Below are positions 25,896 to 34,806 of a stretch of 37,390 nt of DNA, one piece after another. The translations under genes and the position numbers were made by a program. Numbering within the stretch: position 1 is the stretch's first letter; every line of letters begins with the position of its first letter. The notes below the pieces were generated by a model. The model did no database searches. It was not told the DNA's origin and saw only the letters and a program-made list of their open reading frames with translations. This DNA comes from Pseudomonadota bacterium (GTDB lineage: Bacteria; Pseudomonadota; Gammaproteobacteria; Steroidobacterales; Steroidobacteraceae): the NCBI GenBank assembly GCA_947453225.1, contig CANGFV010000006.1, forward strand, positions 1 through 37,390, in the 5' to 3' direction.

Positions 25896-27092
25896 TTAAA
25901 CGGCAACCAATCCTCGCGCTAAATCAGCCTTCAAATCACCCAACGCTTCTAATCCGACAGAGATTCGTAGCAGCCCGTCGTTAATCCCTGCTTGCTGACG
26001 TTCAGCAGGACTAATGCGTGCATGGGTGGTGGTTGCCGGATGGGTAATGGTTGTTTTTACATCGCCCAAATTAGCGGTAATAGACAACAGCTGAGTAGCA
26101 TCAATAAAACGCCAAGCCGCAGCACGATCGCCCTTCACCTCAAAAGCAATAATACCGCCAAAGGCAGATTGCTGACGGGCAGCCAGCTCATGCTGAGGAT
26201 GTGACTTCAGTCCAGCATAATGAACTCGAGCCACCTGTGGTTGTTGCTCTAACCATTGCGCCAACTCAAGGGCGGCTGCTGAATGCGCACGCATGCGCAA
26301 CTCCAAAGTTTCCAACCCTTTAAGAAACACCCACGCATTAAATGGACTCATGCTCGGCCCTGCGGTGCGCAAAAAACCAAAGACATCGGTACCGACAAAC
26401 GCCTTACTACCCACGACCGCACCCCCAACCATGCGACCTTGACCATCTAAGTATTTAGTTGCCGAATGAATCACCACATCGGCGCCTAGCTGCAATGGTT
26501 TTTGTAGCGCTGGCGTACAAAAACAATTATCTACGGCCAGCACAATCCCCTGCGCATGTGCCACTTCAGCAATGCCGCGAATATCTGCAATCACTGACAA
26601 TGGATTCGAGGGTGTTTCTAAAAAGAATAATTTTGTGTTGTGCTTAATCGCTTTACGCCACGACTCTGGCTGCTGCGGCGGTACGTAACTGACTTCTACA
26701 CCGAACTTAGTCAGGTAGCGATTACACAGCGTGGTGATAGAACCAAACACACTGTCAGAACACACCACATGATCGCCAGACTTTAGCAGCGCCATAAACA
26801 AACTTAGCACCGCACTCATTCCCGATGCCGTGGCCACACAGACCTCACCACCCTCTAATGCAGCCAAGCGCCCCTCAAAGCAGCGCACCGTAGGATTGGT
26901 AAAGCGCGAATAAATATTGCCTGTCGCACCCTCGGCAAAACGAGAGGCCGCTTCAGCCGCGTTTTTGAACACAAAGCTTGACGTTGGAAAAATAGGTTCA
27001 GCGTGCTCGCCCTCATGGGTGCGCTGATGCCCCGCGCGAATTGCCAGCGTGGCCAACTCATAATGATCAGGATCGAAAGTGTTATTACTCAT
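25896..27092 (-). CDS. metZ: O-succinylhomoserine sulfhydrylase
   Basis: PLP enzyme that forms homocysteine from O-succinylhomoserine and sulfide, the direct sulfhydrylation route of methionine synthesis used in Pseudomonas and relatives. The 398-residue protein has the Cys/Met-metabolism fold: YSRFTNPTV, ATASGMSAV, the NCFCTPALQKPLQLGADVVIHSATKYLDGQGR segment with the PLP lysine, and TLGD-like ANLGDVKTTITHPATTTH. The NCFCTPALQ and GQGR variants favour MetZ over MetB (cystathionine gamma-synthase). A GGAAG Shine-Dalgarno lies 10 nt before the ATG. No MetJ box or SAM riboswitch is seen upstream. Confidence 0.92.
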   Translation of the reverse strand: MSNNTFDPDHYELATLAIRAGHQRTHEGEHAEPIFPTSSFVFKNAAEAASRFAEGATGNIYSRFTNPTVRCFEGRLAALEGGEVCVATASGMSAVLSLFMALLKSGDHVVCSDSVFGSITTLCNRYLTKFGVEVSYVPPQQPESWRKAIKHNTKLFFLETPSNPLSVIADIRGIAEVAHAQGIVLAVDNCFCTPALQKPLQLGADVVIHSATKYLDGQGRMVGGAVVGSKAFVGTDVFGFLRTAGPSMSPFNAWVFLKGLETLELRMRAHSAAALELAQWLEQQPQVARVHYAGLKSHPQHELAARQQSAFGGIIAFEVKGDRAAAWRFIDATQLLSITANLGDVKTTITHPATTTHARISPAERQQAGINDGLLRISVGLEALGDLKADLARGLVAV

Positions 27093-27195
27093 TAAAATGG
27101 TCTTCCAACATCAATCAGAAAGCACTAGCGTACCTGCAAGCCAGACAAGGCGCTAATATCTAACGTCACTTTATATTATTTTCGTAGGAATCATC

Positions 27196-28395
27196 ATGCC
27201 ATGGGCTTCGGTCAGCATCACTGAACAGTCACTGACACAGTCAGTAGCGCAGGCGGCTGACCAACTGCTAGACGCTTTAGGTGGTCGAGAGCCTGACTTG
27301 TTAATCGTCTTTGTCAGCAGCCATCACCGCAATCATTTTGGCGCCCTACCCGGCCTGCTGCGACGTGAATTTGAACACACCCAAATCGTCGGAAGTCTTG
27401 GCGTCAGTGTCATTGGTGCAGGACATGAATCAGGCGACAGCCCCGCGATTGCCATGATTGGTGCCCTATTGCCAGCAGTGGAACTGCAGGCCGTGCACTT
27501 GGAACAGAATGAAATTCCACCGCTTTACGCTGAACGCACGCAATGGGATGAGGCACTACATCTCACCGCTCAACAACCTGCGGGCCAGCTGCTGCTGACT
27601 GATCCGTTCACCTTTAACACCGACGCATTACTCAAGGCCTTAGACCGTCAGTATCCAGAGACAGTAAAACTTGGTGGTCTGGCCAGCGGCTTAGAAGAAC
27701 CGGGCATGCCTAGCCTGTTATTAAATGAGCAGGTCTATCACTCAGGGGCAGTGTGTCTATCGCTCAGTGGCGACATTGAAATCGACACTATTGTCGCACA
27801 AGGCTGTCGTCCGATTGGTGAACCGATGTTTGCAAATGTCACGCACGACAATTTGATCCTGCAACTCGATGGCAAAATACCCCGCGAAATTTTGACCTCT
27901 CTCTATGAAAAGATTGATCGCGCTGATCGTAAACTATTCACCGAGGCGCTGTTCTTAGGCATCGCCATGCGGCCACAACAATTACACTATGCACAAGGTG
28001 ATTACCTCATTCGAACCATTCTCGGGCTAGATCCAGACACTGGCGCACTATTGGTGAATACTCCAATTCCTGCACAGAGCGTTGTGCAACTGCACGTACG
28101 CGATGCACGCACCGCGACACAAGATCTGGAACAACAGCTCAACACTTATCACAACCAGCATGCCTCGCTGCATGATAGTGGCGTACTATTATTCTCCTGC
28201 GTTGGGCGCGGCGCAGAGTTTTACGGTGAGGCTAATCACGACAGCAATGCGTTCAAGCGCCTGATAGGCGAACTGCCGACAGCTGGTTTTTTCTGCAATG
28301 GTGAAATTGGCGCCGTGCATGGCAGCACTTACTTACATGGATATACCAGTGTCTTTGGCATTTTCCGCAGCAAGATCAAAACCACAATTAATTAG
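27196..28395 (+). CDS. FIST N/C domain protein
   Basis: Predicted small-ligand sensor, 399 residues, cytosolic (no signal or membrane segment). FIST_N is seen around VSSHHRNHFGALPGLLRREFEHTQIVGS with the typical GSLGVSVIGAG turn, and FIST_C ends in TAGFFCNGEIGAVHGSTYLHGYTSVFGIF. FIST domains often sit beside GGDEF, histidine kinase or chemotaxis modules; here the protein is alone and no signalling gene is next to it. AGGA lies 7 nt before the ATG. Its stop codon overlaps that of the convergent ATP-grasp gene. Confidence 0.9.
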   Translation: MPWASVSITEQSLTQSVAQAADQLLDALGGREPDLLIVFVSSHHRNHFGALPGLLRREFEHTQIVGSLGVSVIGAGHESGDSPAIAMIGALLPAVELQAVHLEQNEIPPLYAERTQWDEALHLTAQQPAGQLLLTDPFTFNTDALLKALDRQYPETVKLGGLASGLEEPGMPSLLLNEQVYHSGAVCLSLSGDIEIDTIVAQGCRPIGEPMFANVTHDNLILQLDGKIPREILTSLYEKIDRADRKLFTEALFLGIAMRPQQLHYAQGDYLIRTILGLDPDTGALLVNTPIPAQSVVQLHVRDARTATQDLEQQLNTYHNQHASLHDSGVLLFSCVGRGAEFYGEANHDSNAFKRLIGELPTAGFFCNGEIGAVHGSTYLHGYTSVFGIFRSKIKTTIN

Positions 28396-29420
28396 CCCAC
28401 TAGACTCTGCGTGCGATAACTCTTGCCCAAACTAATGATGCGCTCTAATAGGCAGCCGTAGTCATCACCCGCAAGCGCAGCGGATTGAGCAAAGTCCTCA
28501 TCTGCAGCTAAGCACGGATTGGCATTGGCCTCTAATAAATACAACTGGCCTTTATCAGATAATCGAAAGTCCATACGTGCATATCCTGTCAATGACAACG
28601 CACGATAACCGCGAAGCGCCATGTCAACAATTTGCTTTTTAAGCTTAGGCGACAAATCATGCGCTACACTCGAGTCAATGCCGTGTTTTTTTCGATACGG
28701 CACATCCCATTTCACCTTTCTTGTAGCAATTGCAGCACCGTTACTGGCTAATGCACCAAAATCCATTTCCCAGATCGGATAAGCATGTAGTCGCTGATTG
28801 CCAATCACGCCGACATATAACTCACGACCCATAATAAATTCTTCGACCAAGGCATCTGAACCAGTTTGCGCATGAATAAACTCAATACGTCGCGTGAGTT
28901 GTTCTAGGTCATGCACAATTGATGCTTGTGCAATACCAAAAGAAGCATCATCAGAAACCGACTTCACAAATAATGGAAATTTTAAGTTGACTGGCAGTGT
29001 CACTCGCCGCCCTTTAGCAAAGACAGCAAAACGTGGCGTTTGAACACCATTGAATGTCAGCAGTTGTTTAGACAACGACTTATCACGAGACAGCACCAAA
29101 CCTTTCGGGTTGCATCCGGTATAGGGTAGCTTCATCAATTCAAGAAAAGACACCACATGCTGGTCATAACTGACCAAGCCTTGAAACTCTTCAGCTAAAT
29201 TAAACGCAACATGAGGACGCCAAGATTTAATCGTCTCAGTCAATTCGGCCAAGTTATCGCCAAGGCCAATACATCGCACTTGATGCCCCAATGACTGGAG
29301 CCGCCGCACCACATCATATTCAGTCCTAAATTCTTCAATCTGCCGCGGCGTAAACCCAGCAAGACTCTCTGGTGGCACCAGCGTTTCGTGCATCAACACG
29401 AGTATGCGATGAGATTTCAT
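28392..29420 (-). CDS. ATP-grasp enzyme, D-Ala-D-Ala ligase-like
   Basis: Predicted carboxylate-amine ligase of 342 residues. It shows the D-Ala-D-Ala ligase layout: an N-terminal substrate domain (ILVLMHETLVPPESLAGF, VAFNLAEEFQG), the SRDKSLSKQLL region, the ATP-grasp core (FPLFVKSVSDDASFGI, ALVEEFIMGRELYVGVIG) and the metal-binding ARMDFRLSD and YLLEANANPCL. The N-terminus differs from Ddl, and the YTGCNPKGL block suggests another peptide or amino-acid ligase. The substrate is unknown. It is the last gene of the SNF2-SWIM-phosphatase cluster, 48 nt after the phosphatase gene. Confidence 0.85.
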   Translation of the reverse strand: MKSHRILVLMHETLVPPESLAGFTPRQIEEFRTEYDVVRRLQSLGHQVRCIGLGDNLAELTETIKSWRPHVAFNLAEEFQGLVSYDQHVVSFLELMKLPYTGCNPKGLVLSRDKSLSKQLLTFNGVQTPRFAVFAKGRRVTLPVNLKFPLFVKSVSDDASFGIAQASIVHDLEQLTRRIEFIHAQTGSDALVEEFIMGRELYVGVIGNQRLHAYPIWEMDFGALASNGAAIATRKVKWDVPYRKKHGIDSSVAHDLSPKLKKQIVDMALRGYRALSLTGYARMDFRLSDKGQLYLLEANANPCLAADEDFAQSAALAGDDYGCLLERIISLGKSYRTQSLVG

Positions 29421-29468
29421 TTTGTTATCTAGGCTTTCTAAATTTATAACCTTAATACAAACACAAAT

Positions 29469-29999
29469 CTACTTAAGATCTTTATATTCAAGGATAAATA
29501 ATTCTTGAGCATCGGTTTCAGGCACATGCATAAATGTTTTACTTCGCTCTGATTCCAACCACAGCATGTTTAAGGCCTCTAGCGCTTCATAACTTTGATA
29601 GCCCTGGCGAATCAAATGACACCCTACCACCATGCCTGTACGGCCAATACCCGCTCGGCAATGCACATACACACGGGACTTTGCAGCAATCGCCTCATCA
29701 ATTGCATCCAGAATCACCGCCATCTGCTGCATAGATTCCGGCACACCATGATCGACCAGCGCAAAGCGCTGATAGCAGATAGCACGCTCTGAGAACAACT
29801 GCGGCAAGCGCGACTGATAATCGGGCATCTCGCCTTCGTTCGTTAAATCAATAAATTGAGTAATTCCGGCCTGCAAGAAACCCTGAATGCGAGCTTCTGA
29901 CTGTTTGTCTTTCAAGGTCAGCGGATACTCACCCGCAAGCAACTGCTCAGGCCGCACCCAATAACAATTCGGGATGGGTTTATTAATCTGCTTACTCAC
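29469..29999 (-). CDS. Dual-specificity-like protein tyrosine phosphatase
   Basis: Predicted cysteine-based phosphatase, 176 residues, no export signal. The P-loop is HCRAGIGRT (H113, C114, R120), matching HCX5RT. VDHGVP before it provides a candidate general acid (Asp83). The closest pattern is the CDKN3/dual-specificity type, found in scattered bacteria. Its start overlaps the end of the SWIM gene by 8 nt, which indicates translational coupling with the SNF2-SWIM pair. The substrate could be a phosphoprotein, a nucleotide or a phosphoinositide-like molecule; the sequence does not say. Confidence 0.87.
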   Translation of the reverse strand: MSKQINKPIPNCYWVRPEQLLAGEYPLTLKDKQSEARIQGFLQAGITQFIDLTNEGEMPDYQSRLPQLFSERAICYQRFALVDHGVPESMQQMAVILDAIDEAIAAKSRVYVHCRAGIGRTGMVVGCHLIRQGYQSYEALEALNMLWLESERSKTFMHVPETDAQELFILEYKDLK

Positions 30000-30957
30000 C
30001 TACATCACTCTCAACGTGCAGCGATACATCCTGCGCAGTTTCATCAACAGAAGGACTTACTTTTCCTTTGATCACCTTATCACGAACATGCGCCAGATTA
30101 AGACGCGCGTCTGGATGAACATCGATTGCCAGTGCAATAGCCAACTCTTTAGCCTGTACCACCAAGGCACCTAATAGCTCCTGCGGTGACTCTGAAACAT
30201 TCCAGGCCGAAGGCTTACCTAAACTATGCAGTAGCGAGCCAGAACCTGTTGGAACATCAAAATCAAAGCTGATCGCATTAAGACCAACCGACACCCGTTC
30301 AAAATCTTCGCTGGATAAATCGTCTAATGCGATTGCATCCTGTATAGTCGGTTGATCTTGAGTATTACGCGCAGGCAATGACGTCTCGCCTGTACGTAAG
30401 CGACTCACGCCTGAGAGCACCTGCTCACGACTTAAGCCTCTTAATTCGAATAACAAGAATGGATCGTGATCTAAAGCTTCGGCCAACACATAATGCGTCG
30501 CCGCCACATGCTTGCAAGGACTCGACCAATCCTCACAACTGCAATCTACATCCATGTCATGCAGGCTAGTAGGAAAAAGATTAGCGCCACTGGGATGAAA
30601 TACTGATTCAATGTCTCTAGGCATCTCGCCATTCAATAGCTGCCCTGTAAACAATGCCTGCTGACTCATTGCTCGCAGAATACGTTGCCAGCGCTGCCGC
30701 GTGAACACCTCGAGCTGTAAACATACTTTGTAAGTTTCCAAGTCATCATCATCAACCAATGCAATCACCTTTCCCGAGGTGATTTTTAATTCATGCACGC
30801 GACCATCACGAGCATAAGCACGGCCTTTGCCCAAACGCACAACCACATCACGAGAACCATGCTCAAGCGCTTCAATCCAACGCTGCCCCCACCAAGTATG
30901 CATTGTTCTAGCAACGGGCTTAGCGATTTTATTTTTTTTATTCATACCTTGGCTCAC
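29992..30957 (-). CDS. SWIM zinc-finger protein
   Basis: 321-residue protein with an N-terminal TWWGQRWIEALE block seen in bacterial SWIM partners of SNF2 helicases. The SWIM motif CxCx6CxH (C139, C141, C148, H150) lies in VDCSCEDWSSPCKHVAATHY, followed by LAEALDHDPFLLFELRGLSRE. The C-terminal third is not recognised. The GTG start at 30957 overlaps the SNF2 stop (GTGA); an ATG at 30945 is also possible. SWIM domains bind DNA or protein. The fixed pairing with SNF2 suggests that the two form one complex, probably as a DNA-targeting subunit (inference). Confidence 0.9.
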   Translation of the reverse strand: MSQGMNKKNKIAKPVARTMHTWWGQRWIEALEHGSRDVVVRLGKGRAYARDGRVHELKITSGKVIALVDDDDLETYKVCLQLEVFTRQRWQRILRAMSQQALFTGQLLNGEMPRDIESVFHPSGANLFPTSLHDMDVDCSCEDWSSPCKHVAATHYVLAEALDHDPFLLFELRGLSREQVLSGVSRLRTGETSLPARNTQDQPTIQDAIALDDLSSEDFERVSVGLNAISFDFDVPTGSGSLLHSLGKPSAWNVSESPQELLGALVVQAKELAIALAIDVHPDARLNLAHVRDKVIKGKVSPSVDETAQDVSLHVESDVGE

Positions 30958-33900
30958 CCCAAACGATCTTGCGGTTGATCATTCAACTCCGCCAGTTCAT
31001 CCACATCCGAGGTATCACCCACCACGGCATTAGGCGCCAGCGCGAACAGTTCACGTAACTGCTGATTATCAAGCTCGGTAATCCATGCCTCACCTTGGCT
31101 GACAATGCGCGCCGCAAGATCGCGCTTAGTCTCCAGCATTGCATCAATCTTTTCTTCAATGGTGCCGGCACACATCATCTTGTACACCTGCACATTGCGT
31201 TGCTGCCCAATACGATACGCACGATCCGTGGCCTGATCTTCAACAGCCGGATTCCACCAACGATCGAAATGAAATACCGCAGTGGCCGCCGTAAGATTTA
31301 AGCCGGTGCCGCCAGCCTTTAACGAAATTACCAACAGCTTAGGCGCGCGTGGATCTTCTTGAAAACGGCGTACCATTTCTTCACGCACTGCACGACTGGT
31401 ACCGCCATGCAAAAACGGTACAGTCGCACCTTGCAGACGAGAGAGCACTCGCACCAATCGCTCACCCATCTCACGATATTGCGTAAAAATTAATGCTCGA
31501 TCGCCCACAGCAATAACTTGCTCCAACATTTCTAGTAATCGATCTAATTTTCCAGAACGTCCCGCAAGCGGACCTTCTTCTTTCAGATATTGCGCAGGGT
31601 GATTACAAATTTGTTTGAGCGCCGTCAGCAGTGCCAGCACACGACCGCGCCGCGCAAAGCCTTCGCTATCTTCAATATCTAGTAATGATTGATTCACCAC
31701 GCTTTGATAGAGCGAGGCCTGCTCACGTGTTAATGAACAGAACACCTTGCTTTCTTGCTTATCTGGCAGGTCACTAATGACATTCGGATCGGTCTTGACG
31801 CGGCGCAAGATGAATGGCGCGACCATACGCCGCAAGCGCAACGCAACATCTTCACGACCATACCGCTCGATGGGAATGGCAAACTCACGTCGAAATGCTT
31901 CGCGCTTACCCAACAGACCTGGATTGAGAAATTCCATAATTGACCACAACTCAGCCAAATGGTTTTCCACCGGCGTGCCGGTCAAAGCAATACGCTCACT
32001 TGCTTGCAAACTACGCGCCGCGCGCGCGGTTGCTGAAGCCGAGTTCTTGATGAACTGCGCCTCGTCTAACGCCACAACCGCAAACTCTATATCTTTTAGC
32101 CAAGGCAAATCACGACGCAATAGTCCATAACTGGTGACCACCAACTTACCAGTGACCTGCGTCAAAAAGTCTTCTGCATTCTGATGACGATCTGCACCAT
32201 AGTGACGAACCAAAGGCAGCGTAGGAGCAAACCTTGTCGCCTCACGCTCCCAGTTGCCAATCACTGAAGTGGGACACACCAACAACACGGGTCGCGAGTC
32301 GTGCGGATGTAGCGCACGGCGATGTAGCAAGTAGGCAAGCCACTGCACGGTCTTACCCAAACCCATGTCATCTGCCAGACACGCCCCTAATCCAAACTGG
32401 GTCAACTGCACCAACCAGCTCATGCCCCGTAACTGATAAGGCCGTAGTTCAGCGCGTAGCTCAGGCGGTGATGGTAATTGACTGAGAATATCGCGCGAGC
32501 GCATTTGCGCCACTAACTCACTCAGCTCGCCTTCTGCAATCACTTGAATGCGCAGGCCCGAATCTGGTTGTGTAATAACTTCGGTTAGAGCCAGCGACAA
32601 TGCCAAAGAAAAACTAATGGTGCATATTTCAGGTTTTTCATTTTGCGCCAATAACTTTGCCGCATGTAACAACTCGCGTTGATTTAGCACTACCCACTGG
32701 TCATTGAACCGCGCCAACGGTGTGCGCAACTCTAGCAGTTCATCAATGTCAGCCACACTTAAGCTCTGACCTGTTAACACCGCCTGCCATCGATACTTAA
32801 GATGCGATTGCCGATTGGCACCATGCGAACCTTCACCAATGCGCATACATAACTGTAGTCGCTGTCTTTGCTCAGTCTGTAACACTTCAGGTAGCCGAAC
32901 AATCACGCCCAACTGCTCTAGCGCATACACCTGCAATAAAAAGTCGTACACCATGCGCGGCTTGAGCAACATGGATTCAGGCTTAGATTTACGTAGTTCA
33001 AGCTCTAAGGGAATGAAACTTCGAGAAGCCACTGCCAACATCTGTAGCAGCTGCTCCTGCGCCACTTGCACTTCGCCGTTAATTAACTGCGCAGCCACTT
33101 CGCTTTGATTAAACAAGGTCAGCGCGCTGACCTGTACTTCCGGCTGCTGCTTTGATTGCAACCCAAACGCCAAGATGAACTCGTTAGAGTCAGGTGCACT
33201 AGGCATCGACAACTCCAAGTACAAACTTAACGATCGCACAGGCATCAACACCGGCTGCACCCAATCACGCAACCCCGCTAACACCCGTCGCTCAGTCACT
33301 CCACCTGGAACAAACTCTGGATCATGACCCGCCAAAGCATGATGCCAACGCTTTGGCCACACCTCGGTAGAATCCACCGCAGCAACACGCGACGGGCGTT
33401 TAGTTTTTTTCTGAACTTGTATCGTCTGAGCAGCGCGCACCAATTGATCTGCCACCGCATCTAAACATTGACGCAGTAACCCAGCAGCACTCCACACCTG
33501 GCTTGAGCGATGATCTGATACATCATGCGCTTCAGTTTGATAAGGGAAAGCATGCGCCGCCACTGGAAACGCGCTGACCAACTGCTCAAAGCGTTGCAGG
33601 TCATGCGCTTGATTGAGTACCACACTCCAACGCGCCACTTGCACACCGGACTGTTTCAGTACGCGCGGTACAAATTGCTCGCGCGCCACCAACTCCAAGG
33701 CAAACTTAGATGCCACGCTCCACACTGCAATAGATGCTGGCAATGTCGTTAACTCGTTTTGTTTTAGTGCGACTAACTGCGCCACCCCTTCTAGCAGCGG
33801 CAGTCGATAGCCCCGCACGCGGCGCAATTTTAGAGTTTGATCAGGAATCACCTGCGAGGTGAGCACCCCCAGCGATGCCAACGGGCTATGTACTGCATCC

Positions 33901-34046
33901 TGCCCCCACAACAGCCAATGCGGGCGCTGCACGTCTGGGATGAACAATAGATGGGTTTCTACAGTCACAGCAGCCACCGCCGACGGGGGTGTCGGTGGCA
34001 CAGCAGCGAGCGCTGCATCATGGCTGTGGTGACTCGATTCGATCAT
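30954..34046 (-). CDS. SNF2-family helicase/ATPase
   Basis: 1030-residue Swi2/Snf2 ATPase, a double-stranded DNA or nucleoprotein translocase. Residues 1-520 form a large N-terminal region of bacterial SNF2 type without clear catalytic motif. The motor follows: ELRPYQLRGMSWL, Walker A DDMGLGKT near 560, CPTSVIGNWERE, VALDEAQFIKN near 660 (DEAQ variant), LTGTPVENHLAELWS, LIFTQYREMGERL near 850, and TDRAYRIGQQRNVQVYK near 940. The protein ends in an acidic tail (DVDELAELND). The start is the ATG at 34046 without clear Shine-Dalgarno. It heads a cluster with SWIM, phosphatase and ATP-grasp genes. Confidence 0.95.
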   Translation of the reverse strand: MIESSHHSHDAALAAVPPTPPSAVAAVTVETHLLFIPDVQRPHWLLWGQDAVHSPLASLGVLTSQVIPDQTLKLRRVRGYRLPLLEGVAQLVALKQNELTTLPASIAVWSVASKFALELVAREQFVPRVLKQSGVQVARWSVVLNQAHDLQRFEQLVSAFPVAAHAFPYQTEAHDVSDHRSSQVWSAAGLLRQCLDAVADQLVRAAQTIQVQKKTKRPSRVAAVDSTEVWPKRWHHALAGHDPEFVPGGVTERRVLAGLRDWVQPVLMPVRSLSLYLELSMPSAPDSNEFILAFGLQSKQQPEVQVSALTLFNQSEVAAQLINGEVQVAQEQLLQMLAVASRSFIPLELELRKSKPESMLLKPRMVYDFLLQVYALEQLGVIVRLPEVLQTEQRQRLQLCMRIGEGSHGANRQSHLKYRWQAVLTGQSLSVADIDELLELRTPLARFNDQWVVLNQRELLHAAKLLAQNEKPEICTISFSLALSLALTEVITQPDSGLRIQVIAEGELSELVAQMRSRDILSQLPSPPELRAELRPYQLRGMSWLVQLTQFGLGACLADDMGLGKTVQWLAYLLHRRALHPHDSRPVLLVCPTSVIGNWEREATRFAPTLPLVRHYGADRHQNAEDFLTQVTGKLVVTSYGLLRRDLPWLKDIEFAVVALDEAQFIKNSASATARAARSLQASERIALTGTPVENHLAELWSIMEFLNPGLLGKREAFRREFAIPIERYGREDVALRLRRMVAPFILRRVKTDPNVISDLPDKQESKVFCSLTREQASLYQSVVNQSLLDIEDSEGFARRGRVLALLTALKQICNHPAQYLKEEGPLAGRSGKLDRLLEMLEQVIAVGDRALIFTQYREMGERLVRVLSRLQGATVPFLHGGTSRAVREEMVRRFQEDPRAPKLLVISLKAGGTGLNLTAATAVFHFDRWWNPAVEDQATDRAYRIGQQRNVQVYKMMCAGTIEEKIDAMLETKRDLAARIVSQGEAWITELDNQQLRELFALAPNAVVGDTSDVDELAELNDQPQDRLG

Positions 34047-34168
34047 GTAAAAGCAATAAAAACTCTAGCCCAACACTAATGATGGACTAAATTTCATCCA
34101 GTTACACTACCTATGAGGGAATATACCGACCGAAAATCGAAATTATGGAATAGAAGGTGTTAAAAGAA

Positions 34169-34558
34169 TTATTTACTAGTATTTAGCTTGGCGTAAGCGT
34201 CACAGCCATCTTGGTCTTTTAAGTCACACGCTTTACCGTAGAACTTAAGTGCTTCTGTTTTGCTTTGACGGACACCCTTTCCATATTGATAAAACCAAGC
34301 CAATCCCCAACAACCACCAGCCTCTCCACCATCACAAGCCCTTCTGTATAACTCTGCGGCCTTAAAGTAGTCCTGCTTAAAAGGAAAATCACCGTACTTA
34401 TAGTTAACCCCCAGAATGAAACACATCTTAGCGTCACCTTCATCGCAAAACTTTTGCAGAGCCTCTACCTGACGGTCTTCTGCGATGCTAGCAGTTTGAT
34501 CAGCAAATACCACGCCACCCATCAGCACAGACAAGAACAACAGCGCGATCAGCTTCAT
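34169..34558 (-). CDS. Secreted cysteine-rich Sel1-repeat protein
   Basis: 129-residue exported protein with a clear signal peptide (cleavage after VVFA near residue 19). Three cysteine pairs, each 8 apart (C38/C46, C75/C83, C111/C119), mark the SLR helical repeats of the Helicobacter Hcp family, where each repeat is locked by one disulfide. The middle repeats contain KAAELYRRACDGGEAGGC and the YGKGVRQSKTEALKFYGKAC pattern. Such proteins work as periplasmic or secreted binding scaffolds; the partner is unknown. GGAG lies 5 nt before the ATG. Confidence 0.88.
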   Translation of the reverse strand: MKLIALLFLSVLMGGVVFADQTASIAEDRQVEALQKFCDEGDAKMCFILGVNYKYGDFPFKQDYFKAAELYRRACDGGEAGGCWGLAWFYQYGKGVRQSKTEALKFYGKACDLKDQDGCDAYAKLNTSK

Positions 34559-34589
34559 TGGATACTCCGATTCTTTCCTAAAAATCTTA

Positions 34590-34613
34590 CCAGTGCAGCA
34601 ATCAGCTTTCTGG
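34590..34613 (-). terminator. Possible weak terminator after the ybdD-like gene
   Basis: An imperfect hairpin (CCAG/CTGG outside, AGC/GCT inside) is followed on the minus strand by TAAGATTTTTA. It lies just after the YbdD-like stop and before the Sel1 gene. The stem is weak. Confidence 0.3.
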
Positions 34614-34620
34614 CATCAAA

Positions 34621-34806
34621 CTAACAACAACGTTTCACCCCACTCCACTTGCGCTGCTGTTCGGCCAAATAGAACTGCTGTCGATTCAGCAGCACTTGAT
34701 CAGGATGATGTTGCTGGTGATGTTGTACATAGCGCTCATAGGCATCATCACCGGTCAATTCGCGCAACCATGAACGCACCTGTTGCCACCAAGCACGCAT
34801 CGGCAT
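34621..34806 (-). CDS. ybdD: YbdD/YjiX family small protein
   Basis: 61-residue protein of the DUF466 family that accompanies CstA/BtsT-type transporters. The family marks are GDDAYERYVQHHQQHHPDQ and the Lys/Cys-rich end (GVKRCC, compared with GGARCC in E. coli YbdD). The ATG at 34806 overlaps the cstA stop (TAATG), typical of coupled translation; a second ATG at 34800 would remove two residues. It probably supports or modulates the transporter. Confidence 0.87.
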   Translation of the reverse strand: MPMRAWWQQVRSWLRELTGDDAYERYVQHHQQHHPDQVLLNRQQFYLAEQQRKWSGVKRCC

